Shown here one piece after another: positions 1 to 6,491 of a stretch of DNA of 6,491 bases; position 1 is the first letter of the stretch, and each line of letters opens with the position of its first letter. A program made the position numbers and the translations under genes. The DNA is from CAYGZM01 sp964354365 (lineage in GTDB: Bacteria > Planctomycetota > Phycisphaerae > Sedimentisphaerales > Anaerobacaceae). The notes beneath the pieces were generated by a model that did not search any database, was not told where the DNA came from, and was given only the letters and a program-made list of their open reading frames with translations. Where the stretch lies: NCBI GenBank assembly GCA_964354365.1, contig CAYGZM010000185.1, positions 1-6,491 on the forward strand. The letters are read 5' to 3'.

Positions 1-1302
1 GATCGCCTGGGAGCAATGGAGATTGACCGTATGGCGCTCGGCCAGGGAGGGCTTTCTGCCGAGCCTATGTGGGACAGCCGCATCGCGGAGATTCGTGCGT
101 TGCGGCCGAGCATGATTCGCCTGTTCATCCAGGAGTACTTTGACCTGCTGCCTGAACCAGACCGCTATCACTTCGACGCGTTGGATCGCTCGGTTGATAC
201 GATCCTCAAGGCCGGTGCGGAGCCGCTTATGTGTATCTGTTTCAAGCCGCGTGTGCTTTTCCCCAAAATCGACCAGGACATCGTAGAGCCGAACGATTAT
301 GACCACTGGGAGAAACTGATATTCAATCTCGTCCGGCACTACAAGGAGAAGAATGCGGGAATTCGGTATTGGGAGGTCGCCAACGAGCCGGACATCGGCG
401 AAAGTGGCGGGTGCCCCTCTCGCTTCAAGCCCGAAAGCTACGTGCGCTATTACAGGCACACGGTAGAAGCCATACTGCGGGCGGATCCTGATTCACGCGT
501 CGGAGGGCCGGCCCTGGCCAATGTCCGTTCACCCATTCTGCCGGCCCTGCTGGAGTTCTGTGAGAAGCAGAAAGTGCCGCTGCACTTCGTTTCGTGGCAT
601 ATCTACAGCAGCAGTCCGCAGCAGATTCGCGGAACTATCGACTACGTCAAGGAACTGCTGAAGAAGCACCCGGACACGAATGTGGAGACCATGCTCAACG
701 AATGGAATATGGACCTGTCGAATCCTCCAACGGATCCCCGCTTTCAGCCTTGCTTTGTTGCAGAGGTCGTTTGGCGGATGAAGGAAGCCGGACTTGATTA
801 TTCGTGCTACTACCATATCCGGGACTATCACGTTTCGTTCGAGACATTTGCCAAATTCATGTCGCCGGGCGGAACGGCCTTCATGTACAAGTGGTGGAAT
901 CGCGGGCCCCAATATGACGGCTTGTTCGATTACCAGGACACCGTGCGGCCGACGTATTTCACTTTCAAACTGCTGTCGCGCCTTACCGGCGAACGTTTGC
1001 GGCTGACTTCGAGCAGCGAAACGGTTCACGGACTGGCAAGCTGGGACCAGAAGCTGCAATTGTACAATGTGCTCTTGTGGAACTTCTCGTCATCAGGTGC
1101 GAAGACTAACCTTATCTTTGCCAATTCACCCGGTCGTCTTCTCGCGCGGCCGATTATCCTGGATGCCGCGAGTCCCTCAAACGATGAAAACTCCCGGCTG
1201 ACAATCGAAGGTCCGGTGGAGCTAAGCCGGGACAAGACAAGTATCGAAGCCCCGCTTGAGCCATACGGGATCAGGTTTTGGTCAATCGAACGACGAAACT
1301 AA
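1..1302 (+). CDS. GH39-like glycoside hydrolase, 5' end cut by the window edge
   Basis: Likely retaining glycosidase of clan GH-A, most like family GH39 (beta-xylosidase / PslG-type). The frame is open to base 1, so the true start probably lies upstream. The first in-frame ATG (16) has a GGGAG only 2 bases away, too close for a normal ribosome site; ATG at 31 has GGAG at a better distance but would clip a conserved-looking segment. Numbering from ATG 16 (428 residues): a TIM-barrel part covers about residues 1-325, with YWEVANEPDIGE around the putative acid/base Glu124 and ETMLNEWNMDL around the putative nucleophile Glu229. The spacing of 105 residues suits the clan. SWHIYSSS and YYHIRDYH are further barrel-strand motifs. 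The last 100 or so residues look like the C-terminal beta-sandwich of GH39 enzymes. No signal peptide can be judged because the N-terminus is missing. The substrate is unknown; next to acetylation genes, a role on an exported polysaccharide is inferred. Confidence 0.82.
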   Translation, partial: DRLGAMEIDRMALGQGGLSAEPMWDSRIAEIRALRPSMIRLFIQEYFDLLPEPDRYHFDALDRSVDTILKAGAEPLMCICFKPRVLFPKIDQDIVEPNDYDHWEKLIFNLVRHYKEKNAGIRYWEVANEPDIGESGGCPSRFKPESYVRYYRHTVEAILRADPDSRVGGPALANVRSPILPALLEFCEKQKVPLHFVSWHIYSSSPQQIRGTIDYVKELLKKHPDTNVETMLNEWNMDLSNPPTDPRFQPCFVAEVVWRMKEAGLDYSCYYHIRDYHVSFETFAKFMSPGGTAFMYKWWNRGPQYDGLFDYQDTVRPTYFTFKLLSRLTGERLRLTSSSETVHGLASWDQKLQLYNVLLWNFSSSGAKTNLIFANSPGRLLARPIILDAASPSNDENSRLTIEGPVELSRDKTSIEAPLEPYGIRFWSIERRN

Positions 1303-1333
1303 CATGAACATGCCTGCGTAAATACGGACCGCA

Positions 1334-1340
1334 GAAGAGG
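1334..1340 (+). promoter_or_regulatory. Shine-Dalgarno site for the TTG-started propeller gene
   Basis: GAAGAGG lies 6 bases before the TTG at 1347, a standard distance. The next in-frame start, ATG at 1362, has only AAGG two bases upstream, so this site favours TTG as the start. The signal peptide would work with either start. Confidence 0.55.
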
Positions 1341-1346
1341 TGCAAG

Positions 1347-3479
1347 TTGTTCAACAAGGCGATGATTTCTCTGAAGTTCAAGAGTGTGGTGGCGACTTAT
1401 GTCCTGGCTGTTGTGTTCATGGCGGTCTCAGCCATCGCAGAGATAAACCCTTCGTCGGTGCCCGTCAGCGAAGATGCGTCGGTGAAGCTCTTGTCTGAAG
1501 AGGTGCGTGGCAAGGGCTGGATTGTGTTCTGCGCCCGCTCTGACATGGGTGATTGGGACTTGTTCCTCTGCAGGCCGGACGGCTCCAATTTGCGCAACAT
1601 AACCCGCACGTCCGAGTACAACGAGGCGGCGCCCCAGTTCTCACGCGATGGTCGCAGGCTGCTTTATCGTCGATTAGCACGCGATGAGCAGATCGACGGC
1701 AACCATTACGGCACCCAAGGCGAGCTGGTCATAGCCAATAGCGATGGAACCGACGCGGAAGTCTTCGGCGGGAGCGGCGAGTACTCCTGGGCAAGCTGGA
1801 GTCCGGACGGCAAGCAGATCGCCTGCCTTTCAGTCAGGGGGATCTTCTTCGTCGATATCGCCGGCCGCAAGACGGTCCGCAAGTTTGACCGCAAGGGTTT
1901 CTTTCAGCAGTTGACGTGGTCTCCTGATGGTAAGTGGTTATGCGGCGTCGCCAATTCCTTCGGCACCGGCTGGTCCGTCGCACGGATGAGCGTGCTCACC
2001 GGCGAGGCCAATGCCGTCAGCCGGGTGGACTGTTGCACGCCTGATTGGTTTCCGGATAGTAAGTACTTGGTGTTTTCCAACCGCCGTCCCGGTCAGAAGG
2101 CGAATAGTGGGTACGGCTGGACGCAGTTGTGGATGGCTGATGCTGAGGGGACGGAGCGGAAGCTGGTTTACGCCGAAGAAGGCCGGCATGTTTATGGCGG
2201 GCATGTCTCGCCGGACGGCAGGTATGTGATCTTCACAGGCAACATACAGGAGAACGGCGATCCCGGCAATGTCGGGGCGCCAATGGGTCTCATGCGGCTC
2301 GCGGATATGCCAATCGTTGGAGGACAAGACGGCGAAGCCCGCTCGATGTATCCCAATGTAAAGAGCGGCCCTGTGCTAAAGCTGCCCGTCGGCTGGGAGC
2401 CTTGCTGGACATTCGTCGAGATTGGGATTGATAAGGCCGCTGCCCCACAGGACGCAACCCGTAAGAGTGTAGGAGCCCATACGCGCCCACAAGATGCAGA
2501 CCCGGAGGCCATCGCGCTGGCGGAGGAACTCCGGAGCAAAGGCTGGATTGTCTTCAGTGCGGCGACCGGTAAGGGCGACTGGGACCTTTTTCTCATGCGC
2601 CCGGACGGCTCGAATCGGCGGCGGATAACCGATACCCGCAACTACAATGAGGCCGGGGCACGGTTCTCACCCGATGGAACGAGGCTGCTCTATTATCGGC
2701 TGCCCAGCACCGAGCAGATAGACAACAATACGTACGGCACTTATGAACTGGTCGTGGCAGATTCCAACGGCTGCAACGCGGTCGTCTATGGTAACCGTTT
2801 CAAATGGGCTTCATGGGGACCGGATGGCAGGCAGATAGCGTCTCTGGACATAAAGGGTATTCAGATCATCGACCTTGCGACCCGGCGGGTTGTCAGAGAG
2901 CTGCCCCGCAAAAGTATGGTACAGCAGCTTGTCTGGTCGCCCGACGGCAAGTGGTTCGTCGGCACGGCCAACGGACTGGGCGTTGCATGGGCAATCGGCA
3001 GACTCAATGCCGATACGGGCCAGATCAATGCCGTCAGCGAAACAGATCGTTACAACTGCACCCCGGACTGGCTGGGCAATTCGGAACGTGTCATCTACTC
3101 GCGAGGGATAGTGCCGGATTCCGCGGGCTGGGCACAGTTGTGGGTGGCCACGGGGGACGGCGAGAGGCGACTGCTCTATGCCCAAGATGCTCGCCACATC
3201 TACGGCGGCTGCGTCTCTCCCGACGGCAAATACGTACTGCTTACGCGCAGCAAAGAAGACCTCGGTAAGGTGGATAATTCGCAAACCGGGATGGCAATCA
3301 TACGATGGGAGGATACGCCTATGGTTGGCGGAGACAGCGAATCTCTGCGTGCAGAATACCCGGATGCTCGAAGTGGGCCGCTGCTGGACTTGTCTTGGGG
3401 CTGGGAGCCGCACTGGACCTACAGTGAAGTTGTCCTTGCCGCGAATCAAGGCGTTGATATCACCGACAGCCGGAAGTGA
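1347..3479 (+). CDS. Secreted double beta-propeller protein with TolB/PD40-like repeats
   Basis: A 710-residue exported protein of unknown function. Residues 1-32 form a Sec signal peptide: Lys-rich start, hydrophobic core, then AIA before Glu, so cleavage near residue 32 is likely. The mature protein is two homologous halves, residues 51-359 and 393-695, joined by a Pro/Ala/Asp-rich linker. Each half repeats the PD40 (WD40-like) signature W/F-S-P-D-G-K/R. In half one the repeats start near residues 98, 151, 191, 234 and 287; in half two near 440, 490, 530, 575 and 623. With the first strand segment (GDWDLFL-RPDGSN), this suggests about six blades per half, as in TolB. There are no catalytic motifs and no membrane segment after the signal. 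Such propellers usually bind proteins or glycans, so a scaffold or polymer-binding role in the periplasm or at the surface is inferred. The start is TTG at 1347, chosen for its Shine-Dalgarno; ATG at 1362 is the alternative. It lies 44 bases after the hydrolase gene and 12 before the next gene. Confidence 0.85.
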   Translation: MFNKAMISLKFKSVVATYVLAVVFMAVSAIAEINPSSVPVSEDASVKLLSEEVRGKGWIVFCARSDMGDWDLFLCRPDGSNLRNITRTSEYNEAAPQFSRDGRRLLYRRLARDEQIDGNHYGTQGELVIANSDGTDAEVFGGSGEYSWASWSPDGKQIACLSVRGIFFVDIAGRKTVRKFDRKGFFQQLTWSPDGKWLCGVANSFGTGWSVARMSVLTGEANAVSRVDCCTPDWFPDSKYLVFSNRRPGQKANSGYGWTQLWMADAEGTERKLVYAEEGRHVYGGHVSPDGRYVIFTGNIQENGDPGNVGAPMGLMRLADMPIVGGQDGEARSMYPNVKSGPVLKLPVGWEPCWTFVEIGIDKAAAPQDATRKSVGAHTRPQDADPEAIALAEELRSKGWIVFSAATGKGDWDLFLMRPDGSNRRRITDTRNYNEAGARFSPDGTRLLYYRLPSTEQIDNNTYGTYELVVADSNGCNAVVYGNRFKWASWGPDGRQIASLDIKGIQIIDLATRRVVRELPRKSMVQQLVWSPDGKWFVGTANGLGVAWAIGRLNADTGQINAVSETDRYNCTPDWLGNSERVIYSRGIVPDSAGWAQLWVATGDGERRLLYAQDARHIYGGCVSPDGKYVLLTRSKEDLGKVDNSQTGMAIIRWEDTPMVGGDSESLRAEYPDARSGPLLDLSWGWEPHWTYSEVVLAANQGVDITDSRK
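1497..2423 (+). repeat. First copy of the internal propeller duplication
   Basis: Encodes residues 51-359 of the propeller protein, from EEVRGKGWIVF to WEPCWTFVEI. It aligns along its whole length with residues 393-695. In the first 60 aligned residues I count 41 identities by eye. The repeat unit is an entire propeller, not a single blade. Confidence 0.85.
2523..3431 (+). repeat. Second copy of the internal propeller duplication
   Basis: Encodes residues 393-695, from EELRSKGWIVF to WEPHWTYSEV. Matching blade motifs are offset by 336-342 residues from the first copy, so the blade order is the same. The copies differ by short indels; for example, the segment before the last strand (NIQENGDPGNVGAPMG against SKEDLGKVDNSQTG) is shorter here. 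Confidence 0.85.
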
Positions 3480-3483
3480 AGGA
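3479..3483 (+). promoter_or_regulatory. Shine-Dalgarno site of the small lipoprotein gene
   Basis: AAGGA lies 8 bases before ATG 3492, and its first base is the last base of the TGA stop of the propeller gene. Ribosomes ending the upstream gene would be placed directly on this site, which supports co-translation. Confidence 0.6.
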
Positions 3484-3491
3484 ACCCAACA

Positions 3492-3974
3492 ATGACCGGA
3501 CGACACTTAGCAACCACCTTGATCCTGATGGCCGCTTTGATTTTTCCGTCCTGTAGCAAGAAGCCCGGCCGCACAGGTGCAACAGGGGAAGACCCGAATG
3601 TTACATCCATGGGCAGTATTGAGGTGACGGCGCGCCTGATAGAAATACCCGAAGGCGCGATCTTCAAGCGAGAGCTGTACAACTACGCAACCGTCCTAAA
3701 ATATGAAGTCCTCAGTGTGCATAGAGGTCTGGTGGGAACCGATGCCATCTATGTCGGGCACTACAATCCCTTCAAGCCGCGGAGCGAGGCCGCAGACAAA
3801 CGAGTCAAGGGTATCGGTGGAAATCTAAGGGGCTTTAGACCCGGGCAGGTGCATCGGATGGCACTGGAGGCGCCGATTGATGACTACTATATGGGCGGAA
3901 TCATCAACAAGTACTTTGGAAAGTTCAACGGGCCTATTTACTGGGCGGTCTGGACCAACGAAGTCTCGAAATAG
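3492..3974 (+). CDS. Small predicted lipoprotein of unknown function, upstream of the AlgI-like gene
   Basis: A 160-residue exported protein that I cannot assign to a characterised family. The N-terminus has Arg4, a hydrophobic stretch (about residues 6-18) and then FPSC with Cys21, followed by Ser-Lys-Lys. This resembles a lipoprotein signal, but Phe at -3 and Pro at -2 are not typical lipobox residues, so lipidation is likely rather than certain. Residues 22-40 are a flexible Gly/Thr/Pro linker. The rest appears beta-rich: GSIEVTARLIEIPEGAIF, then ATVLKYEVLSVHRG and IYVGHYNPFKPR. That last pattern recalls small beta-barrel (OB/NTR-like) secreted domains, but this is only a resemblance. Asp-Asp-Tyr-Tyr and GPIYWAVWTN near the C-terminus look like conserved surface or ligand patches. 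It sits where an accessory acetylation protein might be expected but shows no visible similarity to AlgF. An assembly partner or polymer-binding factor for the acetyltransferases is inferred from position only. Confidence 0.75.
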   Translation: MTGRHLATTLILMAALIFPSCSKKPGRTGATGEDPNVTSMGSIEVTARLIEIPEGAIFKRELYNYATVLKYEVLSVHRGLVGTDAIYVGHYNPFKPRSEAADKRVKGIGGNLRGFRPGQVHRMALEAPIDDYYMGGIINKYFGKFNGPIYWAVWTNEVSK

Positions 3975-3980
3975 CACTCA

Positions 3981-5417
3981 ATGAGTTTTGTGTCACACAT
4001 ATTCGCGTTCTATTTCCTGCCGCTTGTTCTATTGGGCTACTACTTGATGCCGCGGAATCTCCGGTTCCTGCGCACGGCCTTTCTCATCATTGCCAGTTAT
4101 GCCTTTTATGGCTGGCTAAATCCGTGGTTCGTGCCGCTTGTGTTTGGGACGACCGGGGTCAATTACATTCTCTCGATACTAATGACGCAATGTAAAGGCA
4201 AGGGAGTGCGTCGCACATTGATTACGATCACGGTGACAATCAACCTGGGTCTGCTGGCTTTCTTCAAATATGCCGTGTTTTTTCAGGAGAACTTGAACCA
4301 TGTTCTGAGATTCTCCGGCTCTGACACTATGCCCGTGCTGCAAGTGGTGCTGCCGGTGGGAATCTCGTTCTACACGTTTAGGGTTCTCAGCTACGTTATC
4401 GACGTCTATCGCGGCAATCCACGCGCCCGTTCCTTCCTCGACTTCGCCTGTTATGTTGCGTTCTTTCCCCAATTGCTTTCGGGACCTATACAGCGCTACG
4501 GGACAATCGACGCCAAATCGGAGACGACACCCACTTTTGCCGATCAGCTTGCCGCTCCAACCCGCAGCCTGTCTAAGTTCTCCTATGGCGCAGCGCTCTT
4601 TATACTTGGTTTTGCCAAGAAAGTGCTTCTGGCCGACGTTGTGGGGCAGGCGGCCGACGCCGTATTTGCCGCTGAGGCGCCGGGAACGCTGGACGTTTGG
4701 TTCGGGGCTGCGGCTTACACATTTCAGTTGTACTTCGACTTTTCCGCCTACTCTGAGATGGCTATCGGCCTGGGAGCAATGCTGGGCTTTGAATGCCCCA
4801 GAAACTTCAATGCCCCTTATCGGGCCGACAGCATAACGGATTTCTGGAGGCGGTGGCACATATCGCTGTCGAACTGGTTCAGAGACTACCTGTACATCCC
4901 GCTCGGCGGCAATCGGAGGGGCGTTACCAGATCGTACTTCAATCTTGTAGTGGTGTTTCTACTGTGCGGCTTGTGGCATGGCGCGAACTGGACATTCATC
5001 GTCTGGGGTGTGTATCACGGGGTCTTTCTGGTCCTTGAACGATTGCTGGACAGGAAGACTCTGTACTTCTTCCTGCCTCAACCTCTGCAGATAGGCGCCA
5101 CTTTCGTGCTAATCACAGTAGGCTGGGTTCTCTTTCGCTCGCCGGATATTACCCATGCGTGGAGACTTCTTGAGATCATGTTCACGCCCTCTGAACCGCA
5201 AGGCGGCTCCATCCTGCTGGGTGCTGTGATATGCACGCCGGAGCTTGTGCTCACGATTGCTGTCTGCTCGTTGCTCGCGTTCCAGCCGGTGCAGGCTTAT
5301 GACTGGGCAACGAGCGTGACCTGGTTCAAGGCGGTGATATTGGTTGGGCTGTTCTGCCTGTCGCTGATGGTTATGTTCAATCACACCTTCAGTTCATTCT
5401 TGTACTTCCAGTTTTAG
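3981..5417 (+). CDS. algI: AlgI-like MBOAT O-acyltransferase for polysaccharide acetylation
   Basis: Polytopic inner-membrane protein of 478 residues, slightly shorter than Pseudomonas AlgI (about 520). Proteins of this family take an acetyl group from a cytoplasmic donor and pass it across the membrane to a periplasmic acetyltransferase. Hydrophobic segments run through nearly the whole chain, with about ten to twelve membrane passes. Family motifs in order: FFPQLLSGPIQRY (161-173), YFDFSAYSEMAIG (251-263), DFWRRWHISLSNWFRDYLY (287-305) followed by IPLGG, and GLWHGANWTFIVWG (330-343). His333 in the last motif is the expected catalytic histidine; His293 is the other conserved one. The C-terminus SFLYFQF is typical of AlgI-like proteins. 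The polymer need not be alginate, since related proteins serve cellulose, Psl-like and other glycans, so the symbol marks the family only. The gene starts 6 bases after the lipoprotein stop without a clear Shine-Dalgarno, so it probably depends on translational coupling. Confidence 0.93.
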   Translation: MSFVSHIFAFYFLPLVLLGYYLMPRNLRFLRTAFLIIASYAFYGWLNPWFVPLVFGTTGVNYILSILMTQCKGKGVRRTLITITVTINLGLLAFFKYAVFFQENLNHVLRFSGSDTMPVLQVVLPVGISFYTFRVLSYVIDVYRGNPRARSFLDFACYVAFFPQLLSGPIQRYGTIDAKSETTPTFADQLAAPTRSLSKFSYGAALFILGFAKKVLLADVVGQAADAVFAAEAPGTLDVWFGAAAYTFQLYFDFSAYSEMAIGLGAMLGFECPRNFNAPYRADSITDFWRRWHISLSNWFRDYLYIPLGGNRRGVTRSYFNLVVVFLLCGLWHGANWTFIVWGVYHGVFLVLERLLDRKTLYFFLPQPLQIGATFVLITVGWVLFRSPDITHAWRLLEIMFTPSEPQGGSILLGAVICTPELVLTIAVCSLLAFQPVQAYDWATSVTWFKAVILVGLFCLSLMVMFNHTFSSFLYFQF

Positions 5418-5421
5418 GGAG
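5416..5421 (+). promoter_or_regulatory. Shine-Dalgarno site for the GTG-started AlgJ/AlgX-like gene
   Basis: AGGGAG overlaps the TAG stop of the AlgI-like gene and lies 6 bases before GTG 5428. No ATG in this frame occurs before the membrane anchor, so this site decides the start. Confidence 0.65.
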
Positions 5422-5427
5422 CAAAGC

Positions 5428-6491
5428 GTGTTTGGCAACCGATACCGACAGATCTTTCTGACAGCAGCCTTCTTGGCTTTGATTTACAGCGCTGGCCTCA
5501 TCCAGGTAGCCGTAGAGTTGTTGGAAGGGCAAACTCCGCAAGTAACCGAACTGTTTGCCCAGATGACCACCAGGGCTAACCTAAGGGCTTATGAGACGGA
5601 CCTCCAGGGTAATTGCTGGCTGGCCCAAAGACTAAGGCCGTATGTGCAGTCCGCTCGCTTCATAGCCTTGCGGGAACTCGGGGACAAAGCAATTGTTGGC
5701 CGTGATGGCTGGCTCTTCTATAAGCCTGCAGTGCAGTATCTGGTCGAACCCTGGTCGCCCGACCTGGCCGGTGATCAGGGTGATATTCTTTCGGCGGTTG
5801 TCTCCTTCAGAGATCAATTGGCCGAGCGCGACATCAAACTGCTTGTGGTCCCTGTACCTAATAAAGCCGGCATCTACCCGGACAAGCTCACTGCGAGGGC
5901 GGACTTCAGGGACCATCGCATCAACGCAAAGACGCTTGAGATTATCTCCAGACTGCGGCTGGCGGGGGTGGAAGTCGTGGATCTATTCACTCTCTTTCGG
6001 CAAGCCCGTGTTGCCGCACCGCTGGGCGAAGGGACGAGATACTATCTGGCGCAGGACAGCCATTGGTCACCGGAAGGCGTGCGGCTTGCTGCAAGGGCCG
6101 TTGCCAAAAGCATCGTTGATCCCGGATGGATCGAAAAGGGACGTACCGAATACGCGTTGAAGTCTGCGACGATACAGCGGCGCGGAGATATTCTCAGGAT
6201 GATCCAGGTGCCGCAGATTGAAAGGCAATTCGAGCCTGAGCAGATCCACTGTACACAGGTAATCAACAGCGCAACCAACCAACCTTACCAGGACGATCCA
6301 AATTCCGAAATCCTTGTCCTGGGGGACAGTTTCCTTCGCATCTATAGCCAGGATGAACCCGGCGCGGCAGGCTTTGTGGAGCACCTGGCGTACGAGCTTG
6401 GATTCGCTCTCGCTTCGATTGTAAACGACGGAGGAGCCTCCACTCTTGTCAGACAGCAGCTCAGCCGCAATCCCAAGCTGCTCGCCAACAA
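5428..6491 (+). CDS. AlgJ/AlgX-like SGNH-type polysaccharide O-acetyltransferase, 3' end cut by the window edge
   Basis: The frame is open from GTG 5428 to the last base, giving 354 residues without a stop; the C-terminus is missing (AlgJ is about 390, AlgX about 475 residues). Residues 9-29 are a hydrophobic N-terminal anchor after a short Arg-rich start, placing the rest in the periplasm as in AlgJ. Visible family motifs: GRDGWLFY (91-98), VVPVPNKAGIYPDKL (Pro142-Lys146 region), the Asp-X-His-Trp motif as D210-S-H212-W, and LVLGDSF with Ser301. Asp210, His212 and Ser301 match the order and approximate spacing of the AlgX triad (Asp174, His176, Ser269), where the nucleophile serine follows the Asp/His pair in a circularly permuted SGNH fold. 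The triad looks intact, so an active enzyme is expected. It would accept acetyl groups from the AlgI-like partner encoded 10 bases upstream and transfer them to an exported polysaccharide. AlgJ-type and AlgX-type cannot be separated without the C-terminus, where AlgX carries a carbohydrate-binding module. Confidence 0.88.
   Translation, partial: MFGNRYRQIFLTAAFLALIYSAGLIQVAVELLEGQTPQVTELFAQMTTRANLRAYETDLQGNCWLAQRLRPYVQSARFIALRELGDKAIVGRDGWLFYKPAVQYLVEPWSPDLAGDQGDILSAVVSFRDQLAERDIKLLVVPVPNKAGIYPDKLTARADFRDHRINAKTLEIISRLRLAGVEVVDLFTLFRQARVAAPLGEGTRYYLAQDSHWSPEGVRLAARAVAKSIVDPGWIEKGRTEYALKSATIQRRGDILRMIQVPQIERQFEPEQIHCTQVINSATNQPYQDDPNSEILVLGDSFLRIYSQDEPGAAGFVEHLAYELGFALASIVNDGGASTLVRQQLSRNPKLLAN

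Noticed and set aside
1304..1321. A five-codon mini-ORF (MNMPA then stop) between the hydrolase and the propeller gene
   Set aside because: It could be a leader peptide, but it has no clear ribosome site and such short frames arise easily by chance.
1314..1334. Inverted repeat CTGCG / CGCAG with an 11-base loop in the 44-base gap
   Set aside because: The stem is only 5 bases, the loop is long and there is no T-run, so it is not a convincing terminator. It may be chance.
1260..1346. Possible promoter ahead of the propeller gene
   Set aside because: No -35/-10 pair with good spacing stands out in the short gap or the end of the hydrolase gene. Read-through from upstream is equally possible.
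2811..3506. A 231-codon open frame on the minus strand
   Set aside because: It lies entirely antisense to the second propeller half and the start of the next gene. Its translation is rich in Arg, Pro and Ala without domain motifs, as expected for a shadow frame in GC-rich DNA.
4179..4859. A 226-codon open frame on the minus strand
   Set aside because: It is antisense to the core of the AlgI-like gene, whose conserved motifs fix the + strand as coding. No recognisable features appear in the minus translation.

Overview
The window is one strand of tightly packed genes, all on +, with no RNA genes, mobile elements or CRISPR. The largest clear non-coding gap is 44 bases. In order it holds: the 3' part of a GH39-like glycoside hydrolase (from the left edge to 1302); a secreted protein made of two tandem TolB/PD40-type beta-propellers (1347-3479); a small, probably lipid-anchored protein of unknown function (3492-3974); an AlgI-like membrane-bound O-acyltransferase (3981-5417); and the 5' part of an AlgJ/AlgX-like SGNH O-acetyltransferase that starts at a GTG and runs off the right edge (5428-6491).

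The organism cannot be named from this sequence. Moderately high GC, the style of the GH39-like protein, PD40 propellers in an envelope locus and the combination with AlgI/AlgJ fit a Planctomycetota-type bacterium (Phycisphaerae-like) or a related PVC lineage, probably from an environmental genome. This is an impression from protein style and has low confidence.

The last four genes look like one transcription unit. The gaps are 12, 6 and 10 bases, and two Shine-Dalgarno sites overlap the upstream stop codon, which suggests translational coupling. The core is export-linked O-acetylation of a surface polysaccharide. The AlgI-like protein would pass acetyl groups across the inner membrane, and the AlgJ/AlgX-like protein would place them on the polymer outside. 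The GH39-like enzyme could trim or edit the same polymer, much as PslG (also GH39) sits in the Pseudomonas Psl exopolysaccharide locus. The double propeller and the small lipoprotein lie where accessory proteins would be expected and have no obvious counterpart in the classical algI-algJ-algF set. They are the least explained part of the window.
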